This document shows positions 34,107 through 42,999 of a stretch of DNA of 64,000 bases, piece by piece (positions within the stretch are counted from its first letter, which is position 1; each line of letters starts with the position of its first letter). The notes under the pieces are model-generated. The model did not search any database. It was not told the DNA's origin and saw only the letters and a list, made by a program, of their open reading frames with translations. The position numbers and the translations under genes were made by a program. This stretch comes from Chromatiales bacterium (GTDB taxonomy: Bacteria; Pseudomonadota; Gammaproteobacteria; Steroidobacterales; GCA-2729495), in assembly GCA_016789885.1 (NCBI GenBank), contig JAEUPZ010000006.1, forward strand, positions 124,001 through 188,000. The letters run 5' to 3'.

Positions 34107-37100
34107 GTGACTGATCGTCGTCGCCCGGCCCGACGCTGGCTCCGCCGCCTGGCGTGGACCCTCGCCACGGTGCTGGGCCTCGCGCTGGTCGCCGTCGCGG
34201 GCCTCGCCTGGTACGAGTCGCAGGCCTCGCCCTTCCAGTCGCGCTACCTCGTCGAACTCGGGCAGCAGATGACCTGGACCGTGGGCCCGGGGCCCAGCGA
34301 CTCGCTACGCTTTCCGGCGTCCGGGCCCTTCGACCGGCGGCTCGGCTACAGCGAACTGCCGTCCCTGGCCGACCGGCTCGTCGGGCGGGGCTTCGTCATC
34401 GAGCGGCAGGCGCGGATCTCGCCGGCCATGGCGGCCGTGGCCGACCGCGGCCTGTACCTGCCGTTCCGCGAGAAGACCCGGGCGGGACTGGTCCTGCAGG
34501 ACTGCGCGGCGCGGCCGATCTTTGCCGTGCGCTACCCCGAGCGCACGTATCCAGGCTTCGCGGCCATTCCTCCCCTGGTCACGGCGACGTTGCTCTATAT
34601 CGAGAACCGCGAGCTGCTCGACAACCGCTACGTCACCAGCAACCCCGCCATCGAGTGGGGCCGCATGGCCCAGGCCGGCTACGAGCAGCTGCGCAAGCAG
34701 CTCGAGCCGGCCCGCCAGGCCTCGGGTGGCAGCACGCTCGCCACGCAGATCGAGAAGTACCGCCACTCGGCGGGGGGGCGCACCAATTCCGGCGAGGACA
34801 AGCTGGTGCAGATCGCGTCCGCGTCGCTGCGGGCCTATCTCGACGGGCCCGACACCACGGCGGCCCGGCGCCAGCTCGTCGTCGACTACCTGAACACCGT
34901 GCCGCTCTCGGCGCGCCGTGGCTATGGCGAGGTGCTGGGACTCGGTGACGGCCTCTGGGCCTGGTTCGGCCGGGACTTCGCCGAGGTCAATGCCCTGCTC
35001 GAGGACGCCGCCGCACCGGCCGCGGCCCGGGCGCTCGCCTACAAGCAGGTGCTGGCGCTGATGATCGCCCAGCGCCGCCCGTCCGGTTACCTCGGCGGCG
35101 ACCTGCCAGCACTGCAGGAGCTGACCGACACCTACCTGCGCCTGCTGGCCCGGGACGGGATCATCGACGCCGCGCTGCGCGACGCGGCGCTGCCGCTGGC
35201 ACTCGAGGAGCTGGACGCGGTGCCGCGGGTGGCGCCGGCGTCCTTCGTGGCCCGCAAGGCCGCCAACACCGGGCGCCGGGCGCTCGCCAGCGCGCTGGGC
35301 CTGCCGCGCCTCTACACCCTCGACCGCCTCGACCTCACCGCCACCACGACCCTGGACCTGGCCGTGCAGGAGCGCGTCGCGGCGACGCTGGGCTCGCTCG
35401 CGACAGCGGCCGGCGCGGCGGCCGCCGGCCTGCGTGGCGAGCGGCTGCTGGGCAACGAAGACCCGGCCGGCGTCGTCTACAGCGTGACCCTCTACGAGCG
35501 CACGCCGGCGGCCAACGTCGTGCGGCTCCAGGTGGACAACTACGACAAGCCCCTCGACATCAACGAGGGGACACGGCTCGACCTCGGCTCCACGGCCAAG
35601 CTCCGCACGCTCGTCACCTACCTGGAAAGCGTCGCGGCCCTGCACGCGCGTCTCGCGCCACTCGACGAGGGCACGCTGCGGGCCACGCCCGTCGCCTCGG
35701 GCGATCCGATCAGCCGCTGGGCCGTGGACCACCTGCTCGCGCCGCCGGGTGGCGACCGCAGCCTGGCGGCGATGCTGGATGCAGCGCTCGAGCGCCGCTA
35801 CTCCGGAAGCCCGGCCGAGGTCTTCTTCACCGGCGGCGGCCAGCAGACCTTCAGCAACTTCGACCCGGCGGACGACGCCCGCGTCATGAGCGTGCGCGAG
35901 GCCTTCGAGCGGTCGGTGAACCTCGTCTTCGTGCGGCTGATGCGCGACGTCGTCCGCTACACGATCTTCTCGATGCCGGACTCCAGCGCCACGCTGCTGG
36001 ACGACCCCGGCGACGAGCGGCGGCGCGAGTTCCTGGCCCGCTTCGCCGACCGGGAAGGCCGCGAGTACCTCGGCCGCTTCTACCGCAAGTACGCAGGCCT
36101 CGCGCCAGCCGCTGCCGACACCCTGCTGCTCCAGGGAATCCGTCCGACGCCGCGACGGCTGGCGGCGATCCACCCGGTGCTGGCGCCCGACGCGGATGCC
36201 GACCGCCTCGCCGCCTTCATCCGCGCGAACCTGCCCGACGCGCGCATCGACGATGCGTCCATCGCCCGGCTGCACCGCGACTACGGCACCGGGCGCATCG
36301 GCCTCGCCGATCGCGGCTATGTCGCCGGCATCCACCCGCTCGAACTGTGGCTGGTGGGTTACCTGCGCGGGAACAGCGGCGCGAGCCTCGCGGAGGCCGT
36401 GGCGGCCAGCGTCGACGAGCGGCAGCAGGCGTACGCCTGGCTCTTCCGCACCCGCAGCCGGGCCGCCCAGGACCGGCGCATCCGCACGCTCGTCGAGCTG
36501 CAGGCCTACATGGAGATCCACCGCGGGTGGCAGCGGCTGGGCTATCCCTTCGGCTACCTCACGCCCTCCTATGGGACGGCGCTCGGCAGTTCCGCAGACC
36601 GGCCGGCGGCGCTGGCCGAACTCGTCGGCATCCTGCTGAACGACGGCCTGCGGCTGCCGACGCTGCGCATCGACTCCCTGCACTTCGCCGCGGACACGCC
36701 CTACGAGACCCGGTTCGTCGCGAGCCCTGCTTCCGGCGAGCGCGTCCTGCCCGCCGAGGTCGCCGCCGCGGCCCGGGGCATGCTCGCCAGCGTCGTGGAG
36801 CGCGGCACGGGCCAGCGCCTGCGGGGCGTCTTCACGGATGCCGACGGACGGCCGCTCACCACGGGCGGCAAGACCGGCACCGGCGACCACCGTTTCCAGA
36901 CCTACGGGCGCGGCGGCGAACTGCTGTCGTCCCGTGTGGTGAGCCGGTCCGGCACGTTCGTCTTCTACATCGGCGACCGTTTCTTCGGCGTCGTCACGGC
37001 CTACGTGACGGGGCCTGCGGCCGCCGGTTACTCGTTCACGAGCGCCCTGCCGGCGCAGCTGCTCAAGACCCTGGCCCCGGACCTCGGTGACCTCGTGCGC

Positions 37101-37301
37101 CGTCCGGCGGCACCCGGGTTCGGGTGCGTTGTTACCGCGGCCACGCCGGCGGATCCCGCCGCCCTGCCGGCCATGGCCACACCAGCGGCCGGGCCCATCC
37201 AGCGCGCTGCACCGCCCGCACCGGCCACGGAGCCGCTGGACACCGCGCCGGCGCTGGAACCGGCCGACGCCCGCGAAGAGGCCGGGACCGGCCAGCCCTG
37301 A
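34107..37301 (+). CDS. Class A penicillin-binding protein-like enzyme, divergent GT51 plus transpeptidase
   Basis: 1064 residues from GTG 34107. A single TM at about 15-34 anchors the protein. The glycosyltransferase region shows IENRELLDN (E166), a variant of the canonical EDxxFxxH, and GGSTLATQIEKYRHS, a variant of GGSTITQQ. The transpeptidase part has S495-x-x-K498 (GSTAKLRT), S603-V-N605 and K922-T-G (GGKTGTGD). All catalytic motifs are thus present but divergent, and the protein is longer than PBP1a with an extra region between SVN and KTG. It likely synthesises or remodels peptidoglycan with the upstream 984-aa protein (inference). Confidence 0.85.
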   Translation: MTDRRRPARRWLRRLAWTLATVLGLALVAVAGLAWYESQASPFQSRYLVELGQQMTWTVGPGPSDSLRFPASGPFDRRLGYSELPSLADRLVGRGFVIERQARISPAMAAVADRGLYLPFREKTRAGLVLQDCAARPIFAVRYPERTYPGFAAIPPLVTATLLYIENRELLDNRYVTSNPAIEWGRMAQAGYEQLRKQLEPARQASGGSTLATQIEKYRHSAGGRTNSGEDKLVQIASASLRAYLDGPDTTAARRQLVVDYLNTVPLSARRGYGEVLGLGDGLWAWFGRDFAEVNALLEDAAAPAAARALAYKQVLALMIAQRRPSGYLGGDLPALQELTDTYLRLLARDGIIDAALRDAALPLALEELDAVPRVAPASFVARKAANTGRRALASALGLPRLYTLDRLDLTATTTLDLAVQERVAATLGSLATAAGAAAAGLRGERLLGNEDPAGVVYSVTLYERTPAANVVRLQVDNYDKPLDINEGTRLDLGSTAKLRTLVTYLESVAALHARLAPLDEGTLRATPVASGDPISRWAVDHLLAPPGGDRSLAAMLDAALERRYSGSPAEVFFTGGGQQTFSNFDPADDARVMSVREAFERSVNLVFVRLMRDVVRYTIFSMPDSSATLLDDPGDERRREFLARFADREGREYLGRFYRKYAGLAPAAADTLLLQGIRPTPRRLAAIHPVLAPDADADRLAAFIRANLPDARIDDASIARLHRDYGTGRIGLADRGYVAGIHPLELWLVGYLRGNSGASLAEAVAASVDERQQAYAWLFRTRSRAAQDRRIRTLVELQAYMEIHRGWQRLGYPFGYLTPSYGTALGSSADRPAALAELVGILLNDGLRLPTLRIDSLHFAADTPYETRFVASPASGERVLPAEVAAAARGMLASVVERGTGQRLRGVFTDADGRPLTTGGKTGTGDHRFQTYGRGGELLSSRVVSRSGTFVFYIGDRFFGVVTAYVTGPAAAGYSFTSALPAQLLKTLAPDLGDLVRRPAAPGFGCVVTAATPADPAALPAMATPAAGPIQRAAPPAPATEPLDTAPALEPADAREEAGTGQP

Positions 37302-37383
37302 CGCGCGGCGCCTGCGCCGCCTTGCGCCTGCCGTCTTATGTCATCCCGGCCTGGGCTTTTGGCCGTTATGTCCCCTCGCCCGC

Positions 37384-37402
37384 ACAAACCTTGCTGGTTT
37401 GT
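37384..37402. repeat. 7-bp inverted repeat in the leader of the PEP-CTERM gene
   Basis: ACAAACC, five bases, GGTTTGT, in an AT-richer stretch 120 bases before the PEP-CTERM start. It may be an operator or a weak terminator of the PBP gene; it is not followed by a T-run. Confidence 0.3.
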
Positions 37403-37521
37403 TAATGTCCGCCACAAGCCTTTCCACGTGGGGTGGGACTGGCCACAAAAAGACGGCCCGACGGGACTCCCGGCACGGCCAGTACAAGAAGAACCGACAA
37501 CAAACGGAAGGGGAGACCCCG

Positions 37522-38262
37522 ATGAAGATGAAGATGCTCGCAGCCTCGCTGCTGCTCGCCGCGGGCTCGGTGCAGGCCGCACCGGTCACGCTGCTGCTCG
37601 ACAACATCACGTTCACCACCAACAACACGCCGGGCCAGGAGTTCTACGTCGGCATCGGCACGACGGGCCAGGGCTACATCAACGGCTTCTGCCCGAGCTG
37701 CGGTGACTTCACCGTCGGCACGCTGACGGGCCAGGGCGGCGGGACGCTGTCGTCGGCCGTCATCGACGGCCTGAACGTCAAGCTGAACAACGTCAACTGG
37801 ATCATCAACAACGTGTTCGGCCAGAACTACAACCTGTCCTTCGACGCGGCGCTGACCGTGATCGGGCAGGGTGTGGCCATGGTCAAGAACAACGTGGTCT
37901 GCTCGCGGTACAGCGGCGCTGGCGCCGGCACGACCTGTGCCAACGCGACGTCGGTTGCGAATCCGTTCGGCCCCATCAAGTCCGGCCTCGGCTTCAACGT
38001 CGACTTCAGCGGGCAGACCGCCATCGGCACGGCCTGCGTGAGCACGAACCCGGCCATCGGGTCCTCGCAGTGCGAGGTCAACGTGACGCTGAACCCGGCC
38101 CAGACGAAGCTGACCGTGGAGATCCGCAAGGCCCTCTCGGAGACGTCGCAGGGCTTCCAGTCCTTCAAGCTGAACTACGTCGTGCCGGTGCCGGCCGCGG
38201 CGTGGCTGATGCTGTCGGCGGTCGGTGGCCTCGCGGCCTTCCGTCGCCGGGCTGCCGCCTGA
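37522..38262 (+). CDS. PEP-CTERM-type exported protein
   Basis: 246 residues from ATG 37522, after GGAAGGGGAG. It starts with a Sec signal (MKMKMLAASLLLAAGSVQA). The mature chain is Asn/Thr/Gly-rich with alternating strands such as NNVNWIINNVFGQNYNLSF. It ends in a PEP-CTERM-like tripartite tail: a VPVPAAAW motif, a hydrophobic helix, and an RRR cluster at 221-246, as sorted by exosortase/EpsH systems. No exosortase gene is in this window. The role is probably extracellular matrix or surface, by family only. Confidence 0.82.
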   Translation: MKMKMLAASLLLAAGSVQAAPVTLLLDNITFTTNNTPGQEFYVGIGTTGQGYINGFCPSCGDFTVGTLTGQGGGTLSSAVIDGLNVKLNNVNWIINNVFGQNYNLSFDAALTVIGQGVAMVKNNVVCSRYSGAGAGTTCANATSVANPFGPIKSGLGFNVDFSGQTAIGTACVSTNPAIGSSQCEVNVTLNPAQTKLTVEIRKALSETSQGFQSFKLNYVVPVPAAAWLMLSAVGGLAAFRRRAAA

Positions 38263-38314
38263 GCTGACCTGACGACGACCGGTGGCCTGACAGGTCGCCG
38301 GTCCCGAGACCCAG

Positions 38315-38345
38315 CGGCCCCGCCTCGGCGGGGCCGTTGCTTTTC
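38315..38345 (+). terminator. Rho-independent terminator after the PEP-CTERM gene
   Basis: CGGCCCCGCC and CGGCGGGGCCG pair as a strong stem with a tiny loop, followed by ttgctttt. It begins 53 bases after the PEP-CTERM stop and lies before the convergent panE gene. Confidence 0.75.
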
Positions 38346-38366
38346 GACCCCCCGTCGGGCGACCGG

Positions 38367-39338
38367 TCAGGCGGTCCGTGCCCGGTCGGCCAGCCGCACC
38401 AGCGCGAGCACCTGGGCGAGCGTCGGCGTCGGCACGCCGACCAGCTGCCCCATCTCGACCACGGCCGCGACCAGGGCGTCCAGCTCCAGCGCCCGCCCCT
38501 GCTCGAAGTCCTGCAGCATCGAGGTCTTGTGGGCGCCGACCTCCACCGCCGCATCGATGCGCTTGTCGATGTCCATGGCAAAGCGCACGTCGAGCTGCGT
38601 GGCGACGGCGACGGCCTCTGCCATCAGCGTCCGGATGACGTCGCGCACGCCGGGATCGGTGCCCATCTGCTCCAGCGTCGCCCGGGTCAGCACGCTGACC
38701 GGGTTGAACGTGGCGTTGCCGAGCAGCTTGAACCAGATGTCGTCGCGGATGCGCCGGCGCACCGGCGCCTTGAGGCCCGCGGCCGTCAGCACCTCGCCCA
38801 GCGCCGTGACGCGGTCGGACTTGCTGCCGTCGGGCTCGCCCAGCATGAACCGCGTGCCCTCGAGGTGCCGCACGACCCCGGGCGAGACGATCTCGCAGGA
38901 GGGATAGACGACGCAGCCGATGGCGCGCTCGGGGCCCAGCCCCTGCCAGATGCGGCCACCCGGATCCGCCGATTCGAGCCGGCGGCCCGCCCAGGGCCCT
39001 TCGAGACCATGGAAGTACCACCACAGGATGCCGTTCTGCGCCGTGACCACCGCCGTGCCGGGCCCGAGCAGCGGCTGCAGCTGGTCGAGGATCGGCGCCA
39101 CCGAGTGGGCCTTGAGCGCCAGGATCACGTAGTCCTGGGACCCGGCCTCGCGGGGATCGTCCGTCGCGCGCACCCGCACCGTGCGCCGCTCGTCCCCGGA
39201 CAGCAGCGTGAGGCCGTCCTGCTGCATGGCCTTGAGGTGCGGGCCCCGGGCGATCAGCGTGACCTCGGCGTCGGTCCCGGACAGCAGCGCGCCGAGGTAG
39301 CCACCGATGGCGCCTGCACCGTAGATGCAGATCTTCAC
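38367..39338 (-). CDS. panE: 2-dehydropantoate 2-reductase-like protein
   Basis: 323 residues. The amino end MKICIYGAGAIGGYLG is the NADP-binding GxGxxG loop, QNGILWW and the GNATFNPVSVLTRATLEQM block give the substrate-binding part of the family. The enzyme reduces ketopantoate to pantoate in CoA synthesis, but several paralogues use other 2-oxo acids. It is 10 bases from the ligase gene on the same strand. Confidence 0.9.
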   Translation of the reverse strand: MKICIYGAGAIGGYLGALLSGTDAEVTLIARGPHLKAMQQDGLTLLSGDERRTVRVRATDDPREAGSQDYVILALKAHSVAPILDQLQPLLGPGTAVVTAQNGILWWYFHGLEGPWAGRRLESADPGGRIWQGLGPERAIGCVVYPSCEIVSPGVVRHLEGTRFMLGEPDGSKSDRVTALGEVLTAAGLKAPVRRRIRDDIWFKLLGNATFNPVSVLTRATLEQMGTDPGVRDVIRTLMAEAVAVATQLDVRFAMDIDKRIDAAVEVGAHKTSMLQDFEQGRALELDALVAAVVEMGQLVGVPTPTLAQVLALVRLADRARTA

Positions 39339-39348
39339 GGCCCCTGCC

Positions 39349-40866
39349 TCAGGCCAGCCCCAGCTTCGCCGCCAGCCCGATCCGCTGCAGCTTGCCGGTG
39401 GCGCCCTTCGGGATTTCGTCGAGGAACACGATACGCCGCGGCACCTTCATGTCGGCCAGGCGGCCGCCGACGAACTTCTGCAGCTCGCGCTCGGTGACCG
39501 TCGCGCCGGCCTTCAGCACGACGGCCGCGGCGACGTCCTCACCGAGCTTCGGGTGGGGGACGGCGAAGGTCACGACCTGATCCACGGCCGGATGGTCGAG
39601 CATGACCTCGTCCACCTCGCGGGGCGAGATCTTCTCGCCGCCGCGGTTGATGATCTCCTTGAGCCGCCCGGTCAGCCTCAGGTAGCCGGCCTCGTCGAGC
39701 ACGCCCTGGTCACCGGTGCGGAACCAGCCGTTGGTGAAGGCGGCGTCGTTGGCAGCCGGGTTGTTGCGGTAGCCCGGCGTCACGTTGGGGCCGCGGATGA
39801 CCACCTCGCCAGTGGCACCCGGCGGCAGCAGCGTGCCCTGCCCGTCCATGATGGCGACCTCGGGGCCAGCCGCGATGCCGACGCTGCCGGCGTAGCGCGG
39901 CCGCGGCGGCAGCGGGTTGCTCGCCATCTGGTGCGCCGCCTCGGTCATGCCGTAGGCCTCGATGAGCGGGACGCCGAAGGTGGCCTCGAGCTCGGTCATG
40001 ACCTGGGGCGGCAGCGAGGCCGAGGACGAGCGGATGAAGCGCAGCGGCGCCGCGGCGATGGCCTCGCGGTTGCGTGCCGCGCGGCCGAGGATCGCCTGGT
40101 GCATGGTCGGCACGGCCGTGTACCAGGTGGGCCGGAACTCGGCCAGCTGCGCAAAGAACGTCAGCGCGTTGAAGCCGGGCGTGCAGACGACGCTGGCGCC
40201 GGCCTGAAGCGAGCTGAGCACCGCCGCGATGAGCCCGTGGATGTGGAAGAGCGGCATCACCTGCAGGCAGCGGTCCGCCGGCGTCAGGGCCAGGCTCGCG
40301 GCGATGTGGCCCGCCGAGGCGCAGACGTTGCGGTGGGTCAGCGGCACGATCTTGGGCCGCGACGTGGTGCCAGAGGTGTGCAGCACCAGCGCCACGTCAT
40401 CCGGCCCCGCAGGGCCGGGCGACTGCGTCACGCTGGGGGCGCCCCGTAGCTCGAAGACACCGGCCGGCGCGCCCTCCGGCACGACGAGCTCGGCGATGGG
40501 CACGCCAAGGCGCCGGGCCACCGCCACCACGGGCGAGTCGCTGCCGGCGGGCACCACGAGCAGGCGGGCCTCGAGGTCGGACAGGTAGAACGCGAACTCG
40601 TCGGCCGTGTAGGCGGGGTTGAGCGGCGCCGTCGTCGCACCGGCCGCGATGGCCACGAAGGCAGCCGCCATCTCGGGCCAGTTGGGCAGCACGATGGCGA
40701 CGGCGTCGCCCCGCCCGACGCCCAGCCCGTTGAGGCCCGCGACGGTGGCCGCCGTGAGCTCCCGCAGGCCAGCGTAGGTCAGGCCGGCCCGCCCCGGGGC
40801 CGACAGCGCGACGGCGTCGGCAGCACCGCGCTCGAGCAGCTGGACGATGGTTTGAGGCTGGGACAT
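39349..40866 (-). CDS. AMP-dependent acyl-CoA ligase, oxalyl-CoA synthetase (AAE3/Pcs60)-like
   Basis: 505 residues from ATG 40866. The AMP-binding signature is LHTSGTTSRPKIVPLTHRN; the TSRPK form is typical of AAE3/Pcs60 oxalate-CoA ligases. MPLFHIHGLIA, YGMTEA, TGDQG and a terminal GATGKLQR catalytic-lysine motif complete the family set. It converts a carboxylic acid to its CoA ester with ATP. No oxalyl-CoA decarboxylase gene is in the window, so oxalate as substrate is tentative. Confidence 0.85.
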   Translation of the reverse strand: MSQPQTIVQLLERGAADAVALSAPGRAGLTYAGLRELTAATVAGLNGLGVGRGDAVAIVLPNWPEMAAAFVAIAAGATTAPLNPAYTADEFAFYLSDLEARLLVVPAGSDSPVVAVARRLGVPIAELVVPEGAPAGVFELRGAPSVTQSPGPAGPDDVALVLHTSGTTSRPKIVPLTHRNVCASAGHIAASLALTPADRCLQVMPLFHIHGLIAAVLSSLQAGASVVCTPGFNALTFFAQLAEFRPTWYTAVPTMHQAILGRAARNREAIAAAPLRFIRSSSASLPPQVMTELEATFGVPLIEAYGMTEAAHQMASNPLPPRPRYAGSVGIAAGPEVAIMDGQGTLLPPGATGEVVIRGPNVTPGYRNNPAANDAAFTNGWFRTGDQGVLDEAGYLRLTGRLKEIINRGGEKISPREVDEVMLDHPAVDQVVTFAVPHPKLGEDVAAAVVLKAGATVTERELQKFVGGRLADMKVPRRIVFLDEIPKGATGKLQRIGLAAKLGLA

Positions 40867-40923
40867 GGCGACTACCCGGCAGCAGCCGGCGCCCCGCCGG
40901 CGGGCGCGCATTGTGGCACAGGG

Positions 40924-41706
40924 TCAGGTGGGGACCGAACCGGGGTCCAGCGCCGTGACCCGCTCGCGAACGCGGTTGTCGGGCCGCCCGAGGAAGATCT
41001 CCCGGAAGCTGACGTAGGCCAGCGCGCCAAGGAAGCAGTAGAGCAGAGGCACGACCGGCGGGAAGAGCAGCACGGCCCCCACCGGCAGCGAGATGAAGAG
41101 CAGGCCCACGCCGAGCATCGGCAAGAGGTTCTGCATCTGCCCCCGGGTGCCGAGCCGGTAGGCCTCGCGGAAGGGGACGCCGAGCAGCGTCGCGCAGGGG
41201 AACTGGAAGAACGAGGTCAGCCCCGGGATGTTGAGGCCGAAATAGCAGAGCCCGAGGGCATAAGCCGAGTAGACGAAGATCTGCCGGAGCGCGGTGAACC
41301 AGTCGGCCGACAGCGCCGTGACGACGTTGCGCTCGGTGTACAGCACGTTCCACCAGCCGACGCCGGGTTTCGCCAGCAGCAGGATCCAGACCAGCGCCCC
41401 GGTGCAGGCGATGATCCCGGCGAAGAGGCCGATGGCGCGCCAGTGCCGGCCCAGCGCCGCCAGCAGCTCCGCCGTCGACGCGGCGCCGGTCCGGTCCAGC
41501 GCCGCGGCCAGGATAATGCTGCCGAAGAACCCGGCCAGCGCGAGGAAGCCGCCGACGAGGGGCAGGCGCTGGCCGGCGAAGATGGCGAGGCACAGCAGCA
41601 GCACCATCCCCGACCAGAAGCCGAAGGCGCGGGCCATGAGCTGCAGCGCCTGCCCGCTCCAGCGGCGCAGCGCCCGCGGCTGCGCCTTGCGGGGCTCGAG
41701 CAGCAT
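40924..41706 (-). CDS. Multi-pass membrane protein of unknown function
   Basis: 260 residues with about six hydrophobic segments (for example FGFWSGMVLLLCLAIFAG and VGLLFISLPVGAVLLF). The amino end has a basic, Arg-rich start, and the C-terminus ends with a charged tail. It resembles BPSS1780-like conserved membrane proteins but I cannot assign one with confidence. It lies between the ligase gene and purT on the same strand. Confidence 0.65.
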   Translation of the reverse strand: MLLEPRKAQPRALRRWSGQALQLMARAFGFWSGMVLLLCLAIFAGQRLPLVGGFLALAGFFGSIILAAALDRTGAASTAELLAALGRHWRAIGLFAGIIACTGALVWILLLAKPGVGWWNVLYTERNVVTALSADWFTALRQIFVYSAYALGLCYFGLNIPGLTSFFQFPCATLLGVPFREAYRLGTRGQMQNLLPMLGVGLLFISLPVGAVLLFPPVVPLLYCFLGALAYVSFREIFLGRPDNRVRERVTALDPGSVPT

Positions 41707-41716
41707 GGCCGGTGGC

Positions 41717-42904
41717 TCAGCGGGCGCCGGCCACCACGACCGCCGCCGCGGCCCGGGCCGTGGCGCGGGCCGCGTCCACGCTGGCAGCCCGGGCCAGGGT
41801 CACGCCCATGCGCCGCCGGCCCCGCACCTCGGGCTTGCCGAAGAGGCGCAGCGCCGTGTCGGGCCCGGCGAGGGCCGCCTCGATGCCGGTGAACGCCAGC
41901 CCCGCCGTGTCGCCCTCGACCAGCACGGCCGCCGAGGCCGACGGCCCGAGCTGCCGGATCACCGGGATGGGCAGGCCGAGGATCGCGCGCACGTGCAGGG
42001 CGAACTCCGACAGGTCCTGGGAAATCAGTGTCACCAGCCCCGTGTCGTGGGGCCGGGGTGAGACCTCGCTGAACCAGACCCGGTCACCCTTGACGAAGAG
42101 CTCGACGCCGAAGACGCCGCGCCCGCCGAGGTTGTCCGTCACGGCCCGGGCGATCCGCTGCGCCTCCGCCAGCGCGGCGGGGCTCATGGGATGGGGCTGC
42201 CAGGACTCGCGGTAGTCGCCGTCCACCTGCAGGTGCCCGATGGGATCGCAGAAGGCGGTGCCGCCCGCGTGGCGCACCGTCAGCAGCGTGATCTCGTAGT
42301 CGAAGTCGATGAAGCCCTCGACGATGACGCGGCCGGCGCCGGCACGACCGCCCTCCTGGGCGTACGCCCAGGCTGCCTCGACGCCATCGGGCCCGCGCAC
42401 CAGCGTCTGCCCCTTGCCGGAGCTCGACATGACGGGCTTGACGACACACGGGAAGCCGATGGCCGCGACGGCCGCCAGGTACTCGTCGTGGAAGCCGGCG
42501 AAACGGTACGGCGACGTGGCGAGCCCCAGCGCTTCGGCCGCGAGCCGCCGGATGCCCTCGCGGTCCATGGTCAGGCGCGCCGCCCGCGCCGTCGGCACCA
42601 CGTGGTAGCCCTCGGCCTCGAGGCGCTCGAGTTCGGGGGTGGCGATGGCCTCGATCTCCGGCACCACGAAGGCCGGCCGCTCGGCCGCGATGATCCGCCG
42701 CAGGGCCTTCGGGTCGAGCATGTCGATGACGTGGGACCGGTGCGCCACCTGCATGGCCGGCGCATTCGCGTAACGGTCGACGGCAATGACCTCGATCCCG
42801 AGGCGCTGGGCCTCGATGGCAACTTCCTTGCCGAGCTCACCGGCGCCGAGCAGCAGCAGGCGCGTGGCCGACGGGGACAGGGGCGTACCGATGGTGGTCA
42901 TCAC
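41717..42904 (-). CDS. purT: Formate-dependent GAR transformylase PurT
   Basis: 395 residues, the normal PurT length. The ATP-grasp fold is seen through [51 protein letters not shown] and [16 protein letters not shown]. It makes formylglycinamide ribonucleotide from GAR, formate and ATP in purine synthesis. Ten bases separate it from the membrane protein gene. The start is M1 at 42904 or M2 at 42901. Confidence 0.95.
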   Translation of the reverse strand: MMTTIGTPLSPSATRLLLLGAGELGKEVAIEAQRLGIEVIAVDRYANAPAMQVAHRSHVIDMLDPKALRRIIAAERPAFVVPEIEAIATPELERLEAEGYHVVPTARAARLTMDREGIRRLAAEALGLATSPYRFAGFHDEYLAAVAAIGFPCVVKPVMSSSGKGQTLVRGPDGVEAAWAYAQEGGRAGAGRVIVEGFIDFDYEITLLTVRHAGGTAFCDPIGHLQVDGDYRESWQPHPMSPAALAEAQRIARAVTDNLGGRGVFGVELFVKGDRVWFSEVSPRPHDTGLVTLISQDLSEFALHVRAILGLPIPVIRQLGPSASAAVLVEGDTAGLAFTGIEAALAGPDTALRLFGKPEVRGRRRMGVTLARAASVDAARATARAAAAVVVAGAR

Positions 42905-42999
42905 GAACCTCGCGTGGCGGAGGCGCTGATACTAGCGCCTCCGCCCCGCGATGGTGGCGGGCCGGCAGGGCGATGCGGCGCAGCGCCCCGGCGCCCCCG

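Noticed and set aside
34305..36890. 861-codon minus-strand frame opposite the PBP gene
   Set aside because: Composition is Arg/Gly/Val/Asp-rich, as expected of a GC-rich shadow, and the plus strand has all PBP motifs.
37305..37320. GCGGCG-CCTG-CGCCGC stem after the PBP gene as terminator
   Set aside because: Six-bp stem with no T-run; common by chance at this GC content.
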